A stretch of DNA of 64,000 nucleotides from Oerskovia jenensis (GCF_016907235.1 NZ_JAFBBO010000001.1:4092001-4156000); one strand, 5' to 3'. Numbered from the stretch's first letter, positions 28,340 to 37,090 are shown. A program made the numbers and translations. Notes: generated from the letters alone by a model not told the origin.

Positions 28340-28345
28340 AGCCTA
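28340..28345 (-). promoter_or_regulatory. -10 box of leaderless accD promoter
   Basis: TAGGCT on the minus strand, seven bases before the GTG start; no Shine-Dalgarno. Confidence 0.5.
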
Positions 28346-28401
28346 GTTGGTGGGTGGGACCAAGAGGGTGCGAGGGATCGCACCGGCGTGGCCGCAGACG
28401 T

Positions 28402-28417
28402 TGGAGGGTTCCCACAA
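28402..28417 (+). promoter_or_regulatory. candidate operator in the accD/birA divergent promoter, shared with accA3
   Basis: Plus strand reads TGGAGGGTTCCCACAA; it differs in one base from the element upstream of accA3 (22093-22108). It lies 70-85 bases before accD and 48-63 bases before birA, so one regulator could act on both. Confidence 0.5.
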
Positions 28418-28464
28418 GGTGTCGCCTCTGCCGCGCGCGGCACGTGCGCGTGCATGATGGGCAC

Positions 28465-29355
28465 ATGACGACTGCCGACCACCCAGCGCTGCGCCCCGGC
28501 TTCCTGGCGGACCTGCTCGTGGCCCCGCACGGCCCGCTCGCCCGGCTCGAGGTCGTGGCGGAGTCGGCCTCGACGAACTCCGAGCTGGCCGCCGCCGTGG
28601 CTGCCGACCCGCGGGCCTGGCCCGCGCCCGCGCTGCTCGTGGCGGAGCACCAGGTGGCCGGGCGGGGGCGCTCGGGCCGCGCGTGGCAGACGCCCGCGCG
28701 GACCGCGCTGACGGGATCGCTCCTGCTGCGTCCCGACGTGCCTCGCGAGCGGCTGAGCTGGTTGCCGCTGCTCGCGGGCCTCGCGACGGTCCGGTGCCTG
28801 CGCGCGACCGCGGGCGTCGAGGCCGTGGTCAAGTGGCCCAACGACGTGCTCGTGCCCGCACCGGAGGCGGGGGCCGTCGCCGAGGTGGCCGGGTGGGGGA
28901 CGTACCGCAAGGTCGCGGGCATCCTGTGCGAGCTCCTGCCCGACGGCGGAGCGATCGTGGGCGTCGGGCTCAACGTCCTGCAGGTCGAGGACGAGCTCCC
29001 GGTCCCTTCGGCGACGTCCCTCGCCCTGGTCGGGGCCGCGACGACCGACCGCGAGGTCCTGCTGACCGCGCTCGAGGAGTCGTTCGCGCAGACCTTCGGT
29101 CGGTGGCAGGACGCGGGCGGTGACGCCGCCGAGGCCGGGCTCGCCGAGGAGTGCGCCGAGGTCAGTGCGACGCTCGGGGCGCACGTGCGGGTCGATCTCA
29201 CGGGAGGCGGCCAGGTGACCGGGGAGGCGTACGGGTTCGGCCCGGACGGTTCGCTGCTCGTGCGGGAGCAGGACGGGACGACCCGGGTGCTGCACAGCGG
29301 CGACGTGCACCACCTCCGGCTGGGAGCGCCGGAGCGCGAGGTCCCCCTGAACTAG
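28465..29355 (+). CDS. birA: biotin-[acetyl-CoA-carboxylase] ligase
   Basis: 296 aa monofunctional biotin protein ligase without an N-terminal DNA-binding domain (the first 30 residues show no helix-turn-helix). Catalytic motifs are [12 protein letters not shown] (about 67-78), KWPNDVLV (about 127) and KVAGILCEL then VGVGLNV. It activates biotin as biotinyl-AMP and attaches it to the lysine of AccA3. The ATG was chosen because two earlier ATGs are closed by TGA; CATGAT six bases upstream could be its -10 box. Divergent from accD. Confidence 0.93.
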   Translation: MTTADHPALRPGFLADLLVAPHGPLARLEVVAESASTNSELAAAVAADPRAWPAPALLVAEHQVAGRGRSGRAWQTPARTALTGSLLLRPDVPRERLSWLPLLAGLATVRCLRATAGVEAVVKWPNDVLVPAPEAGAVAEVAGWGTYRKVAGILCELLPDGGAIVGVGLNVLQVEDELPVPSATSLALVGAATTDREVLLTALEESFAQTFGRWQDAGGDAAEAGLAEECAEVSATLGAHVRVDLTGGGQVTGEAYGFGPDGSLLVREQDGTTRVLHSGDVHHLRLGAPEREVPLN

Positions 29356-29358
29356 GAT
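29353..29358 (+). promoter_or_regulatory. -10 box of leaderless cyclase promoter
   Basis: TAGGAT overlapping the birA stop codon, six bases before the GTG of the cyclase gene. Confidence 0.5.
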
Positions 29359-29364
29359 CGCTCT

Positions 29365-30537
29365 GTGACGCACGACATCCCTGAGGCAGCCGACGAGACC
29401 ATCGAGACCATCGAGACGACCGAGGCTGCGGGGGAGAGTCGGCTGGAGCGTCGAGAGGACGCGGCGGCGCTCTCCGCGATCGTCGGGGCCGGCGGTTCAC
29501 CCTCGGCCCCCTCGGCCCCCTCGGCTCCGTCGCCGGTCGAGGCGGACCTCGACGAGGCGCTCCTGGGTGGGCCCCGTGCCCTGACGGTCGAGGGCCTGGC
29601 GGAGCGAGCCGGGCTCACCGAGAGGCAGGTGCGCTCGTACTGGCAGGCGCTCGGGCTGCCCATCACGGAGCAGCAGGAGCAGATGTTCACCGACGACGAC
29701 GCGGTCGCCCTCGAGGAGATCTACTCGGTCGCGGAGCACGAGAAGTTCGACGACAGGTCGCTCACGACGCTCATCCGTTCGATGGGGCACACGACCGAGC
29801 GGCTCGTGCTGTGGCAGGTCGAGGCCCTCGTCGAGCACATGACCAAGCGGTTCGACCTCGACGACACGAGCGCCCGTCTGCTCGTGCTCGACCGCCTGCC
29901 GGACCTCGCCCCCGTCCTGGAGACCCAGCTGCGTCACGCGTGGCGTCGTCAGCTCGCGGCCGTGGCCGCGCGGTTCACGGTCGAGTTCTCCGAGGCGCGC
30001 GCCGGGGACGTCACCGACTCGCAGGCGCTGCCGCTGCCGCGCGCCGTGGGCTTCGCGGACATCGTGTCCTTCACCAAGCGCACCGCGGGCCTCGGGTCGA
30101 GCGAGCTCGCGGAGTTCGTCCAGCTCTTCGAGACCCGTGCGCGCGACATCATCACGGCTGCGGGGGGCCGGGTCGTCAAGACCATCGGTGACGCGGTCCT
30201 CTACGTCGCCGACGACGTCGCGACCGGCGCCAAGGTCGCGCTGGGGCTCGCCGAGGAGGGCGAGCGGGCCGGCGAGGGCGTGGAGGTCCCGCCCGTGCGG
30301 GTCAGCCTGGTCTGGGGCCGGGTGCTCTCCCGCTTCGGCGACGTGTTCGGACCGTCGGTGAACCTGGCCTCGCGACTCACCGAGATCGCCGAGCCCGCGA
30401 CCGTGCTGATGGACCGGGAGACCGCGGCCCTGCTGGCCAGGGACTCGCGGTTCGCGCTGACCGCGCAGCCCGAGCGCGAGGTGCACGGGCTCGGGGTCAT
30501 CGAGCCCGTGCGCCTGCAGTGGGCGTACAAGGGCTGA
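29365..30537 (+). CDS. class III adenylate/guanylate cyclase with N-terminal regulatory domain
   Basis: 390 aa. The C-terminal catalytic domain (about 215-385) has the first metal Asp in [11 protein letters not shown] (about 232), the second in KTIGDAVLY (about 275) and the transition-state Asn/Arg in SVNLASR (about 330). The N-terminus starts with an acidic and Pro/Ser-rich stretch, then a helical unit ([27 protein letters not shown], 77-100) resembling a MerR-like helix-turn-helix and a further helical regulator similar in plan to pH-sensing mycobacterial Rv1264. A single cytoplasmic cyclase producing cAMP as homodimer is expected. It follows birA by nine bases but has its own leaderless promoter signal. 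Confidence 0.87.
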   Translation: MTHDIPEAADETIETIETTEAAGESRLERREDAAALSAIVGAGGSPSAPSAPSAPSPVEADLDEALLGGPRALTVEGLAERAGLTERQVRSYWQALGLPITEQQEQMFTDDDAVALEEIYSVAEHEKFDDRSLTTLIRSMGHTTERLVLWQVEALVEHMTKRFDLDDTSARLLVLDRLPDLAPVLETQLRHAWRRQLAAVAARFTVEFSEARAGDVTDSQALPLPRAVGFADIVSFTKRTAGLGSSELAEFVQLFETRARDIITAAGGRVVKTIGDAVLYVADDVATGAKVALGLAEEGERAGEGVEVPPVRVSLVWGRVLSRFGDVFGPSVNLASRLTEIAEPATVLMDRETAALLARDSRFALTAQPEREVHGLGVIEPVRLQWAYKG

Positions 30538-30543
30538 CGGCCC

Positions 30544-30560
30544 GCACGCGCTGCGCGTGC
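30544..30560. terminator. short hairpin between cyclase and SRAP genes
   Basis: 7-bp GC-rich inverted repeat with a CTG loop in the 38-base gap between convergent genes; may act as weak terminator. Confidence 0.4.
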
Positions 30561-30575
30561 TGACGCCGAGGGGGC

Positions 30576-31319
30576 TCAGACCGCGCGGACGAGCTCCGGG
30601 CCGTCGTTCGCGACGCTGTTGACGAGCGGCGCGACCTCACGGGCCTCCATGCGGACCTCGGGGGTGACGAGCAGCCCGGCGGCCTCGTCCTTGCCGACGG
30701 ACGGGTCGAGCCACGCGTCCCACCGGTCCGGGGCGAGAGCGAGCGGCATGCGGTCGTGGATCGATGCGAGAGCCGGGGCCGCGGCGGTCGTGACGATGGT
30801 CGTCGACACGAGCCACCGGGCGGGGTCGTCGTCGGCCTTGGTGGGGTCCCGCCAGAACTCGTAGAGGCCCGCGAAGGCCGCGACCGAGGGCCCGTCGGGG
30901 TGGATGAAGAACGGCTGCTTGGTGACCTTCGGCCGGCGGGCGGTCGAGCCCTCGGCCGGGGGAGTCTCGATCCGTCGCCACTCGTAGTACCCGTCGGCGG
31001 GCACGAGGCAGCGCCGCGCCGCGAACGGCTTGGCGAACGCGGGCTTGTCGAGCAGCGTCTCCGACCTCGCGTTGATCATGCGCGCCCCGACCCCGGGGTC
31101 CTTGGCCCAGCTCGGCACGAGGCCCCAGCGGGCCACGCGCAGGGACCGGCGGACCTCGCCCGAGTCCTTGGCCGCGCGCTCGACCACGATCCGCACGGGG
31201 TCGGTCGGGGCGACGTTCCAGGACGGCGGGAGGAGTCGCGCGTCGTCGGCGAGGTCGGCGATCGCGAACTCGTCGGCGAGGTCCTGGGCGTCCCGGAAGG
31301 AGGCATAGCGTCCGCACAT
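30576..31319 (-). CDS. SRAP-family abasic-site DNA-protein crosslink enzyme (YedK/HMCES-like)
   Basis: 247 aa. The start was set at the Met of MCGRY because Cys2 is the catalytic nucleophile once Met is removed; an upstream in-frame GTG/ATG would bury it. Other family residues are the NARSET segment (about residue 82), VPADGYYEW (catalytic Glu region, about 105) and IHDRMPLAL (His, about 192). SRAP proteins form a thiazolidine crosslink with abasic sites in single-stranded DNA and so shield them. A GGAAGG lies directly before the ATG. Convergent with the cyclase gene. Confidence 0.92.
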   Translation of the reverse strand: MCGRYASFRDAQDLADEFAIADLADDARLLPPSWNVAPTDPVRIVVERAAKDSGEVRRSLRVARWGLVPSWAKDPGVGARMINARSETLLDKPAFAKPFAARRCLVPADGYYEWRRIETPPAEGSTARRPKVTKQPFFIHPDGPSVAAFAGLYEFWRDPTKADDDPARWLVSTTIVTTAAAPALASIHDRMPLALAPDRWDAWLDPSVGKDEAAGLLVTPEVRMEAREVAPLVNSVANDGPELVRAV

Positions 31320-31427
31320 GCCTTCCAGGATGCCTCGTGCCACCCACGCCGTGCGCTGCGGACCGGGAGCGGACCGCGAGCCGACCCGGAGCGCGCGGGG
31401 CGAGCGGCGCCGTCGGGCCCCGCTGCT

Positions 31428-31462
31428 ACTAGGTTGACAGGCTGACTAGTTGGCGAGACGAT
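31428..31462 (+). promoter_or_regulatory. PadR promoter with overlapping palindrome
   Basis: TTGACA (31434-31439), 17-base spacer, GACGAT (31457-31462), then six bases to the ATG, giving a leaderless mRNA. ACTAG (31428-31432) and CTAGT (31446-31450) flank the -35 as inverted arms, a likely autoregulatory operator. Confidence 0.6.
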
Positions 31463-31468
31463 CTAGCC

Positions 31469-31855
31469 ATGTCCGAGAACACCTGGCCCAGCGAGTGGCT
31501 GCGCGGCGTCCTCGACGTGTGCGTGCTGCGCATCCTCGCCGACGGCCCCACCTACGGGTACGCCATCGCCGCGCGGCTCGCCGACGGCGGGCTCGGCACC
31601 ATCAAGGGCGGCACCCTCTACCCGCTCCTCGCACGGCTCGAGGCCGCAGGACTCGTGACCGTCGAGTGGCGCGCGGGCGACGGGGGACCCGGGCGCAAGT
31701 ACTACGACCTCACAGAGACCGGCCGGCACGAGCTGACGCAGCGCTCGACCCTCTGGGAAGCCTTCACCCGCACCACCCGCGACCTCGTCGCCGGCGCCGG
31801 CGCCGGGGGCGCCGGCGCCCCCCGCCTGCCCCGACCGACCGAGGAGAACCGATGA
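31469..31855 (+). CDS. PadR-family transcriptional regulator
   Basis: 128 aa. The PadR winged helix is clear: WLRGVLDVCVLRILADGPTYGYAIA, then GTIKGGTLYPLLARLEAAGLV (recognition helix) and the wing GPGRKYYDLTETG. The C-terminal dimerisation helix ends in a Gly/Ala-rich tail that overlaps the next start codon. It likely represses its own operon and controls the coupled membrane protein, as PadR regulators do in two-gene operons with HAAS-domain proteins. Confidence 0.92.
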   Translation: MSENTWPSEWLRGVLDVCVLRILADGPTYGYAIAARLADGGLGTIKGGTLYPLLARLEAAGLVTVEWRAGDGGPGRKYYDLTETGRHELTQRSTLWEAFTRTTRDLVAGAGAGGAGAPRLPRPTEENR

Positions 31856-32661
31856 TCCCCCTGAGCGACAAGCGCTCCGCCGTGCGCTACGAGATCGAGC
31901 GTCGCCTCGCCCCTCACGTCGAGGAGAAGTGGGCCGAAGCGTTCGTGATCGAGCTGCGCCTGCTCGACGTCCCCGGCGACGTGCTCGGAGCTGCGCTCGC
32001 GGAGGTCGAGTCCCACTGCGTCGAGAGCGGCGAGACGGCTGCCGACGCGTTCGGCGACCCGGTGGCCTACGCGCACGACCTCGACCTGCCCGCGCAGCCC
32101 GCGGGGCGGTGGGAGCTCGTGACGGTCCTCGGGCCCGTCGGGACCCAGGTCCTGGGGATGCTCGTCCTCGGGTGGGGAGGGGGCGAGGTCGTCAGGGCCT
32201 GGCGGACGGGCGGGACGGGAGCGACGGTCGGACTCACTGTCGGCATGCTGTGCATGGTCGCGGGGCTCTGCGTCGCCGGTCTGCTCGTCGCGCGCCACAG
32301 CGCGACGGTCCTGCGCCACGTCCTCGACCGGCCGGTCGTGTCGTGGCTCGTCGTCACGCTCCTGACGGGATCGCTCGGCGTCGGAGCCGTCCTGCTGGAC
32401 GGGGTGATCGTCGCGGTGCCCGCAGCGCCGGCCGGGGCGGTGGGGGCGCTGACGCTCGCCGCGGGCACGGTCTGGAGCGTCGTCCAGGTTCGCCGGGGCA
32501 CCTTGGACGACCCCGTCGTCCCGCCGGTCACCGCCGCAGGGGAGCAGGCGGAGGAGGGGCGGGGTGCGGGTGCGCGGTTCCTCTCGTCGCTCGTCACGTG
32601 GGCCGTCCCCCTCCTGGCCCTCGCCCCGCTCGGTGCGGCGTGGTTCTTCGCGGGTTCCTGA
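31852..32661 (+). CDS. PadR-coupled membrane protein (HAAS-like N-terminus)
   Basis: 269 aa. Residues 1-75 are a soluble helical domain resembling the HAAS unit (RYEIERRLAPHVEEKWAEAFVIELR, ADAFGDPVAYAHDL) often paired with PadR. Residues about 88-265 contain six hydrophobic helices. The function is unknown; such proteins are thought to respond to membrane stress or drugs together with the regulator. Start ATG overlaps the PadR stop (ATGA), so the two are translationally coupled. Confidence 0.75.
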   Translation: MIPLSDKRSAVRYEIERRLAPHVEEKWAEAFVIELRLLDVPGDVLGAALAEVESHCVESGETAADAFGDPVAYAHDLDLPAQPAGRWELVTVLGPVGTQVLGMLVLGWGGGEVVRAWRTGGTGATVGLTVGMLCMVAGLCVAGLLVARHSATVLRHVLDRPVVSWLVVTLLTGSLGVGAVLLDGVIVAVPAAPAGAVGALTLAAGTVWSVVQVRRGTLDDPVVPPVTAAGEQAEEGRGAGARFLSSLVTWAVPLLALAPLGAAWFFAGS

Positions 32662-32749
32662 TCGTGCCCGGGGCCCGGGCGGTCGCGACCCGCGGGCCCC
32701 GGCCACCCGGGGGTCGGGACACGGTGTGCCTGGGCAATCGTCGAATCGT

Positions 32750-32755
32750 TATGAT
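32750..32755 (+). promoter_or_regulatory. -10 box of leaderless promoter for Bcr/CflA exporter
   Basis: TATGAT followed by seven bases and the ATG at 32763; favours this start over the in-frame ATG at 32751, which lies inside the -10 box. Confidence 0.55.
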
Positions 32756-32762
32756 CGAACCC

Positions 32763-34046
32763 ATGGAGACACCCCCGGCAGGAACTGCACCCACCCCGCC
32801 GGCGCCGTCGAAGGACAGCGAGGGGCGTGCCACGGCCCGGCGCCCCGGCCGCTCCACCGTCAAGTGGGTCCTGCTGCTCGGCGCGCTCGCGACGCTCCCG
32901 GCGTTCACGGTCGACATGTACCTGCCGTCCCTGCCCGACGTCGCCGCGGACCTGGACGCCAGCCCCGCCCTCGCCCAGCTCACCCTGGCGGGGATGCTCG
33001 TCGGCGGTGCGTTCGGGCAGCTCGTGATCGGCCCGCTCTCCGACCGCTACGGGCGTCGGGCGCCCGTCATCATCGGGCTCGCGCTGCACGTCGTGACCTC
33101 GGTCCTGTGCGCGGTCGTGCCGACGATCGGCTGGCTCATCGTCCTGCGCGTCCTCCAGGGCTTCTTCAACGCCTCGGCCCAGGTCGTGTCGATCGCCGTG
33201 ATCCGCGACCGGTTCACCGGCTCGGACGCCGCCAGGATCCTGTCGCGGCTCATGCTCGTCATCGGCCTCGCGCCGCTCCTCGCACCGACCATCGGCTCGT
33301 TCGTCGCCGGCCACGGCGACTGGCGCTGGGTGTTCTGGGTGCTCGCGGTCCTGGGCCTCGTCCTGGGGCTGATCGTGCTGCGGTTCATGCCCGAGACCCT
33401 CGAGACCGAGCGTCGCCAGAGCGGTGGGGTCGGAACCGTCTTCCGCGGCTACGGAACCCTCTTCAAGGACCGCCACTTCGTCGCGCTGGCCGTCCTCCCG
33501 GGCCTCGGCATGGCCGTCCTCATGAGCTACGTCGTCGGGTCGCCCTTCGTCCTGCAGGAGGGCTACGGGCTCACGCACCAGCAGTTCGCGGCGCTCTTCG
33601 CCGTCAACGGGATCGGGCTCGTGATCTCGGCACAGGTCAACGCCTCGCTCGTGCGGCGCGTCGCTCCCATCCGGATCCTCCGGGCGGCCCTCGTGCTCCA
33701 GGGGGTGTTCGCGGTCGGGTTGCTCGTCGTGGCGCTCACGGGCGCGGGCGGGCTCCTCGGGCTCCTGGCCGCGCTCTGGCTCACGCTCGCCCTCCAGGGG
33801 CTCATCCCCGCCAACGCCTCGGCGCTCGCGCTGACCCGGCACGGCGAGCGGGCAGGGACGGCCGCGGCGGTCATCGGGGCGTTCCAGGCCGGGGTCGCGG
33901 GGCTCGTGAGCCCGCTCGTGGGTGTTCTCGGGGGCGATGCCGTCGCCATGAGCTCGGTCATGCTCGGGGCCGTCGTGGCGTCGTTGCTCGTCCTCGGGCT
34001 CGCCACGCCCGCCTTCCGCAAGGGCGGCTGGCACCTGCCCGCCTGA
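32763..34046 (+). CDS. Bcr/CflA-family MFS drug exporter
   Basis: 427 aa, twelve predicted helices from residue 38. Family markers are FTVDMYLPSLPDVAADL in helix 1, GQLVIGPLSDRYGRRAPVI (motif A), RVLQGFFNASAQVVSIAVIRD and the helix 5 antiporter motif GLAPLLAPTIGSFV. Such proteins export bicyclomycin, chloramphenicol, sulfonamides or cysteine. No regulator adjoins apart from the PadR pair upstream. The leaderless-type -10 box supports ATG 32763. Confidence 0.88.
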   Translation: METPPAGTAPTPPAPSKDSEGRATARRPGRSTVKWVLLLGALATLPAFTVDMYLPSLPDVAADLDASPALAQLTLAGMLVGGAFGQLVIGPLSDRYGRRAPVIIGLALHVVTSVLCAVVPTIGWLIVLRVLQGFFNASAQVVSIAVIRDRFTGSDAARILSRLMLVIGLAPLLAPTIGSFVAGHGDWRWVFWVLAVLGLVLGLIVLRFMPETLETERRQSGGVGTVFRGYGTLFKDRHFVALAVLPGLGMAVLMSYVVGSPFVLQEGYGLTHQQFAALFAVNGIGLVISAQVNASLVRRVAPIRILRAALVLQGVFAVGLLVVALTGAGGLLGLLAALWLTLALQGLIPANASALALTRHGERAGTAAAVIGAFQAGVAGLVSPLVGVLGGDAVAMSSVMLGAVVASLLVLGLATPAFRKGGWHLPA

Positions 34047-34192
34047 ACCCGGTCCACCGGACGCAGAACGGCCCGAGAACGGCCCGAGAACGGCCTCGCA
34101 GAGCCGTCGGAGAGGCCCGCCGGCCAGCAGATCCCACAGGACACTTCACATTTCCTTTGCACGACACGAAGGCCTTACCCGTGCGGTGGCCC

Positions 34193-34198
34193 TAGGCT
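34193..34198 (+). promoter_or_regulatory. -10 box of leaderless LCP promoter
   Basis: TAGGCT six bases before the ATG; an AT-richer stretch (34141-34170) lies upstream. Confidence 0.5.
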
Positions 34199-34204
34199 CG
34201 TCTC

Positions 34205-35500
34205 ATGCCCAGCCCGAAGACCGCCTCGAAGAGCGGCCCTCATCACGCGCGCTCGCAGCGCACGCACAAGGTCCTTCGTGCCATCGGACTCGTCACCACC
34301 GCGGGCCTCGCCTTCGGCGTCGTCGGCGGTGCCGCCGCCTACATGGACTGGCAGTCGGCGGTCACGGTCAGCGACGTGTCGGGTCTGGTCGACCCGCCGA
34401 CGGCGCCCGAACCGCCGCGCGACCCGGACGACCCGTACGCGGGCAAGGCGCTCAACATCCTCGTGATGGGGACCGACTACCGCGACGAGGAGAACGCGGA
34501 GCTCGCCGGGGCGGAGGAGGGCATGCGCTCCGACACCACCTTCGTGGTGCACATCTCGGGCGACCGCAGCCGGATCGAGGTCGTCTCCATCCCGCGCGAC
34601 TCGCTCGTCGACATCCCCGCGTGCAACCTCTCCGACGGCAGGACGACGCGCAAGCAGAACGACGCGATGTTCAACTCCGCGTTCGAGATCGGCTCCGGGG
34701 GCGTGGACGACATGGTGGGCGCCGCGGCGTGCACCATCACGACGGTCCAGGACCTGACCGGGCTGACGATCACCGACCACGTCGTGGTCAAGATGACCGG
34801 GGTCATCGGGGTCGTCGACGCGCTCGGAGGCGTGCGGATGTGCTTCCCGGAGCCGGTCGTGGGCGGCGCGCACTCGCGGGACCTCAACATCGCGGCGGGC
34901 GAGCAGGTGCTCGACGGTCGCACCTCGATCAGCTTCCTGCGCGCACGCAAGGGCAGCGGCATGGGCCTCGAGATGGGCAGCGACCTGGCCCGCATCGCCC
35001 GTCAGCAGGCGTTCATGGACTCGATGATGCGAGAGCTCCTGTCGAAGAACATCATCACCGACACCCCGCAGCTCTACGGCCTCATCAAGGCCGTGCTCTC
35101 CTCGATCAGCGCGAGCCCCAACCTCGCGGGCCTCGACTCGCTCGCCGGGCTCGCCTTCTCGCTCAAGGACATCAACCCGTCCGAGATCGTCTTCACGCCG
35201 CTGCCCGTCGTCGAGGCGCCGAACGACAAGAACCGGGTCGTGTGGACCAAGGACGCCCAGGCGATCTGGGCCCGCATGGCCGCCGACGAGCCGCCGCCCG
35301 GGCACGAGACGGCCGCACCCCCTGCGGACGCGGGCGTGACCGCCCCCGACACGGGCGCAGCGGCCCCCGACACCGGTGCCGTCGCTCCCGACGCCGGAGC
35401 AGCGGCGGGCGGAGGGGCGACCGGCGAGGTCGCGCCGCCCGCCGACACCGGCACCACGGCCACCCCGCCGCCGCTCCTCGAAGGGGTCTGCCCGCCCTGA
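34205..35500 (+). CDS. LytR-CpsA-Psr (LCP) family cell-wall glycopolymer ligase
   Basis: 431 aa. A basic N-terminus, one membrane helix (about 27-46, AIGLVTTAGLAFGVVGGAAAY) and an extracytoplasmic LCP domain (about 82-290) are seen. Family residues include MGTDYRDEEN, MRSDTTFVVHIS, VSIPRDSLVDIP (conserved Arg), DAMFNSAF and LRARKGSGMGLEMGSDLARIARQQAF. It transfers undecaprenyl-linked polymers to peptidoglycan. The C-terminal 90 residues form a Pro/Ala/Thr-rich tail with repeated PDTGA/PDAGA units and end in a lone Cys-Pro-Pro. It ends seven bases from the convergent aminotransferase gene. Confidence 0.9.
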   Translation: MPSPKTASKSGPHHARSQRTHKVLRAIGLVTTAGLAFGVVGGAAAYMDWQSAVTVSDVSGLVDPPTAPEPPRDPDDPYAGKALNILVMGTDYRDEENAELAGAEEGMRSDTTFVVHISGDRSRIEVVSIPRDSLVDIPACNLSDGRTTRKQNDAMFNSAFEIGSGGVDDMVGAAACTITTVQDLTGLTITDHVVVKMTGVIGVVDALGGVRMCFPEPVVGGAHSRDLNIAAGEQVLDGRTSISFLRARKGSGMGLEMGSDLARIARQQAFMDSMMRELLSKNIITDTPQLYGLIKAVLSSISASPNLAGLDSLAGLAFSLKDINPSEIVFTPLPVVEAPNDKNRVVWTKDAQAIWARMAADEPPPGHETAAPPADAGVTAPDTGAAAPDTGAVAPDAGAAAGGGATGEVAPPADTGTTATPPPLLEGVCPP

Positions 35501-35507
35501 CCGCGCG

Positions 35508-36836
35508 TCAGCGCAGTGCCGCGAGGCGGGAGACCGCCTCGCGGAGCACGTCCTCGCGCTTGACGAACGTGAAGCGCACGCGCGAGGCCAGGGCGAGAGC
35601 CGTCGTCGGGCCGGTGGCTGCCGTGTCCCCGGGGGCAACCCCTGGGGCGCGGCAGAACGCGCTCACGGGCACGCCCACGACTCCCGCCAGCTCGGGCAGA
35701 CGGCGGCACAGCTCGGTGCCGTCCTCGAAGCCGAGGGGCGCGCCGTCGGCGACCACGAAGTACGTGCCCCGCGGCACGACCACCTCGAAGCCCGCGGACA
35801 CCAGGCCCTCGCACAGCAGGTCACGGCGGGCCGCGAGGGACGCGGCCAGGGCGCGCGGCGCCTCGTCGTCGGCCAGGGCCTGCGCGATCGCGGGCTGGAA
35901 CGGCGAGCCCGACGTGTACGTCAGGAACTGCTTGACGGTCCGCACGGCCTCGACGAGGTGCGCGGGCCCGTGCAGCCAGCCGATCTTCCAGCCCGTGAAC
36001 GAGAAGGTCTTGCCCGCGGACGAGATGGTGATCGTGCGCTCGGCCATGCCCGGCAGGGTCGCGACGGGCACGTGCACCGCGTCGTCGTACACGAGGTGCT
36101 CGTAGACCTCGTCCGTCACGACGACCGCGTCCACGGACCGCGCCGCCTCCGCGACCACCTCGAGCTCGGCGCGCGTCAGGACCGTCCCCGTCGGGTTGTG
36201 CGGCGTGTTGACCAGGATCAACCGCGTCCGCGGCCCGACGGCGGCACGCACCTGCGCGGGGTCGAGGCGGAAGCCGTCCGGGGTCGGGTGCAGCGGCACC
36301 GTCACGTGCGTCGCGCCGGCGAGCGCGATGCACGCCGCGTGCGAGTCGTAGAAGGGCTCCAGGGTCACGACCTCGTCGCCCGGACCCGCGAGAGCCAGGA
36401 TCGTCGCGGCGAGCGCCTCCGTGGCGCCCGTGGTGACCAGGACCTCGGTGTCCGGGTCCAGCTCGAGGCCGTAGTGGCGGCGCTGGTGTTCCGCGACCGC
36501 CCGACGCAGCTCCGGGATGCCCGTGCCCGGCGGGTACTGGTTGTGACCGTTCTCGATCGCGCGGATCGCGGCCTCCTTGATCGCGTGCGGGCCGTCCACG
36601 TCGGGGAAGCCCTGCCCCAGGTTGATCGCGCCCGTGCGCAGGGCCAGGTTCGTCATCTCGGCGAAGATCGTCGAGGCCACCGAGCCGTCGGGGCGCAGCA
36701 GGCCCGTCGCGGCGGCCGCGGCACGCCAGCGGCCGGGGACCCGAGGCCGCGGCTCGCGGTGCTGTTCGTGGAGCGGTGCCGGCCGCGGCTCCTGCGGCCG
36801 GGCGTGGCGGGGGTCCGAAGGGGAGTTCGACGACAT
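35508..36836 (-). CDS. PLP-dependent class I/II aminotransferase (DapC/kynurenine-aminotransferase-like)
   Basis: 442 aa fold-type I aminotransferase. INLGQGFPDVDGP (about 71), NTPHNPTG (about 210), VVTDEVYEHLVYD and the Schiff-base lysine at about 276 in SSAGKTFSFTGWKIGW are seen. This signature is shared by actinobacterial N-succinyldiaminopimelate aminotransferase, methionine and kynurenine aminotransferases; no neighbours decide between them. The first 45 residues are Pro/Arg-rich and not part of the family, but a TAGGGT box six bases before the ATG supports this start. Confidence 0.85.
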   Translation of the reverse strand: MSSNSPSDPRHARPQEPRPAPLHEQHREPRPRVPGRWRAAAAATGLLRPDGSVASTIFAEMTNLALRTGAINLGQGFPDVDGPHAIKEAAIRAIENGHNQYPPGTGIPELRRAVAEHQRRHYGLELDPDTEVLVTTGATEALAATILALAGPGDEVVTLEPFYDSHAACIALAGATHVTVPLHPTPDGFRLDPAQVRAAVGPRTRLILVNTPHNPTGTVLTRAELEVVAEAARSVDAVVVTDEVYEHLVYDDAVHVPVATLPGMAERTITISSAGKTFSFTGWKIGWLHGPAHLVEAVRTVKQFLTYTSGSPFQPAIAQALADDEAPRALAASLAARRDLLCEGLVSAGFEVVVPRGTYFVVADGAPLGFEDGTELCRRLPELAGVVGVPVSAFCRAPGVAPGDTAATGPTTALALASRVRFTFVKREDVLREAVSRLAALR

Positions 36837-36842
36837 GCGCCG

Positions 36843-36848
36843 ACCCTA
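36843..36848 (-). promoter_or_regulatory. -10 box of leaderless aminotransferase promoter
   Basis: TAGGGT on the minus strand, six bases before the ATG. Confidence 0.45.
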
Positions 36849-36970
36849 TGCCGGGGCGGTGCTCGCCGTGGCGCCCCGCGCTGCTGCCCTGCCCGGAGCG
36901 TGCGGCGCCGTGACCACACTTCGGACATCGGCCGTCGGGCGAACCGCGAGATCCCGCGGGTCGTCGCGAG

Positions 36971-36979
36971 TTGTCCACA
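36971..36979 (+). promoter_or_regulatory. DnaA-box-like sequence upstream of tadA
   Basis: TTGTCCACA matches the GC-rich actinobacterial DnaA box. It stands alone 40 bases before a possible -10 box TAGTCT (37011-37016) in the 254-base spacer between the divergent aminotransferase and tadA. May be chance. Confidence 0.3.
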
Positions 36980-37090
36980 GGGGTGGGTGCGGACCCGGCC
37001 GGTCGTGCCCTAGTCTCGGCGCGCAACCACCCCGCCGGGTGGTCGACTGCGCGGGGGGCGCGCAGGGACGCAGGGGAGCGTGGCACGACG

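Noticed and set aside
34060-34110. Three spaced GAACGGCC copies after the Bcr/CflA gene as a CRISPR-like or terminator array
   Set aside because: Only three short GC-rich units with no regular spacer or stable hairpin; likely simple repetition.
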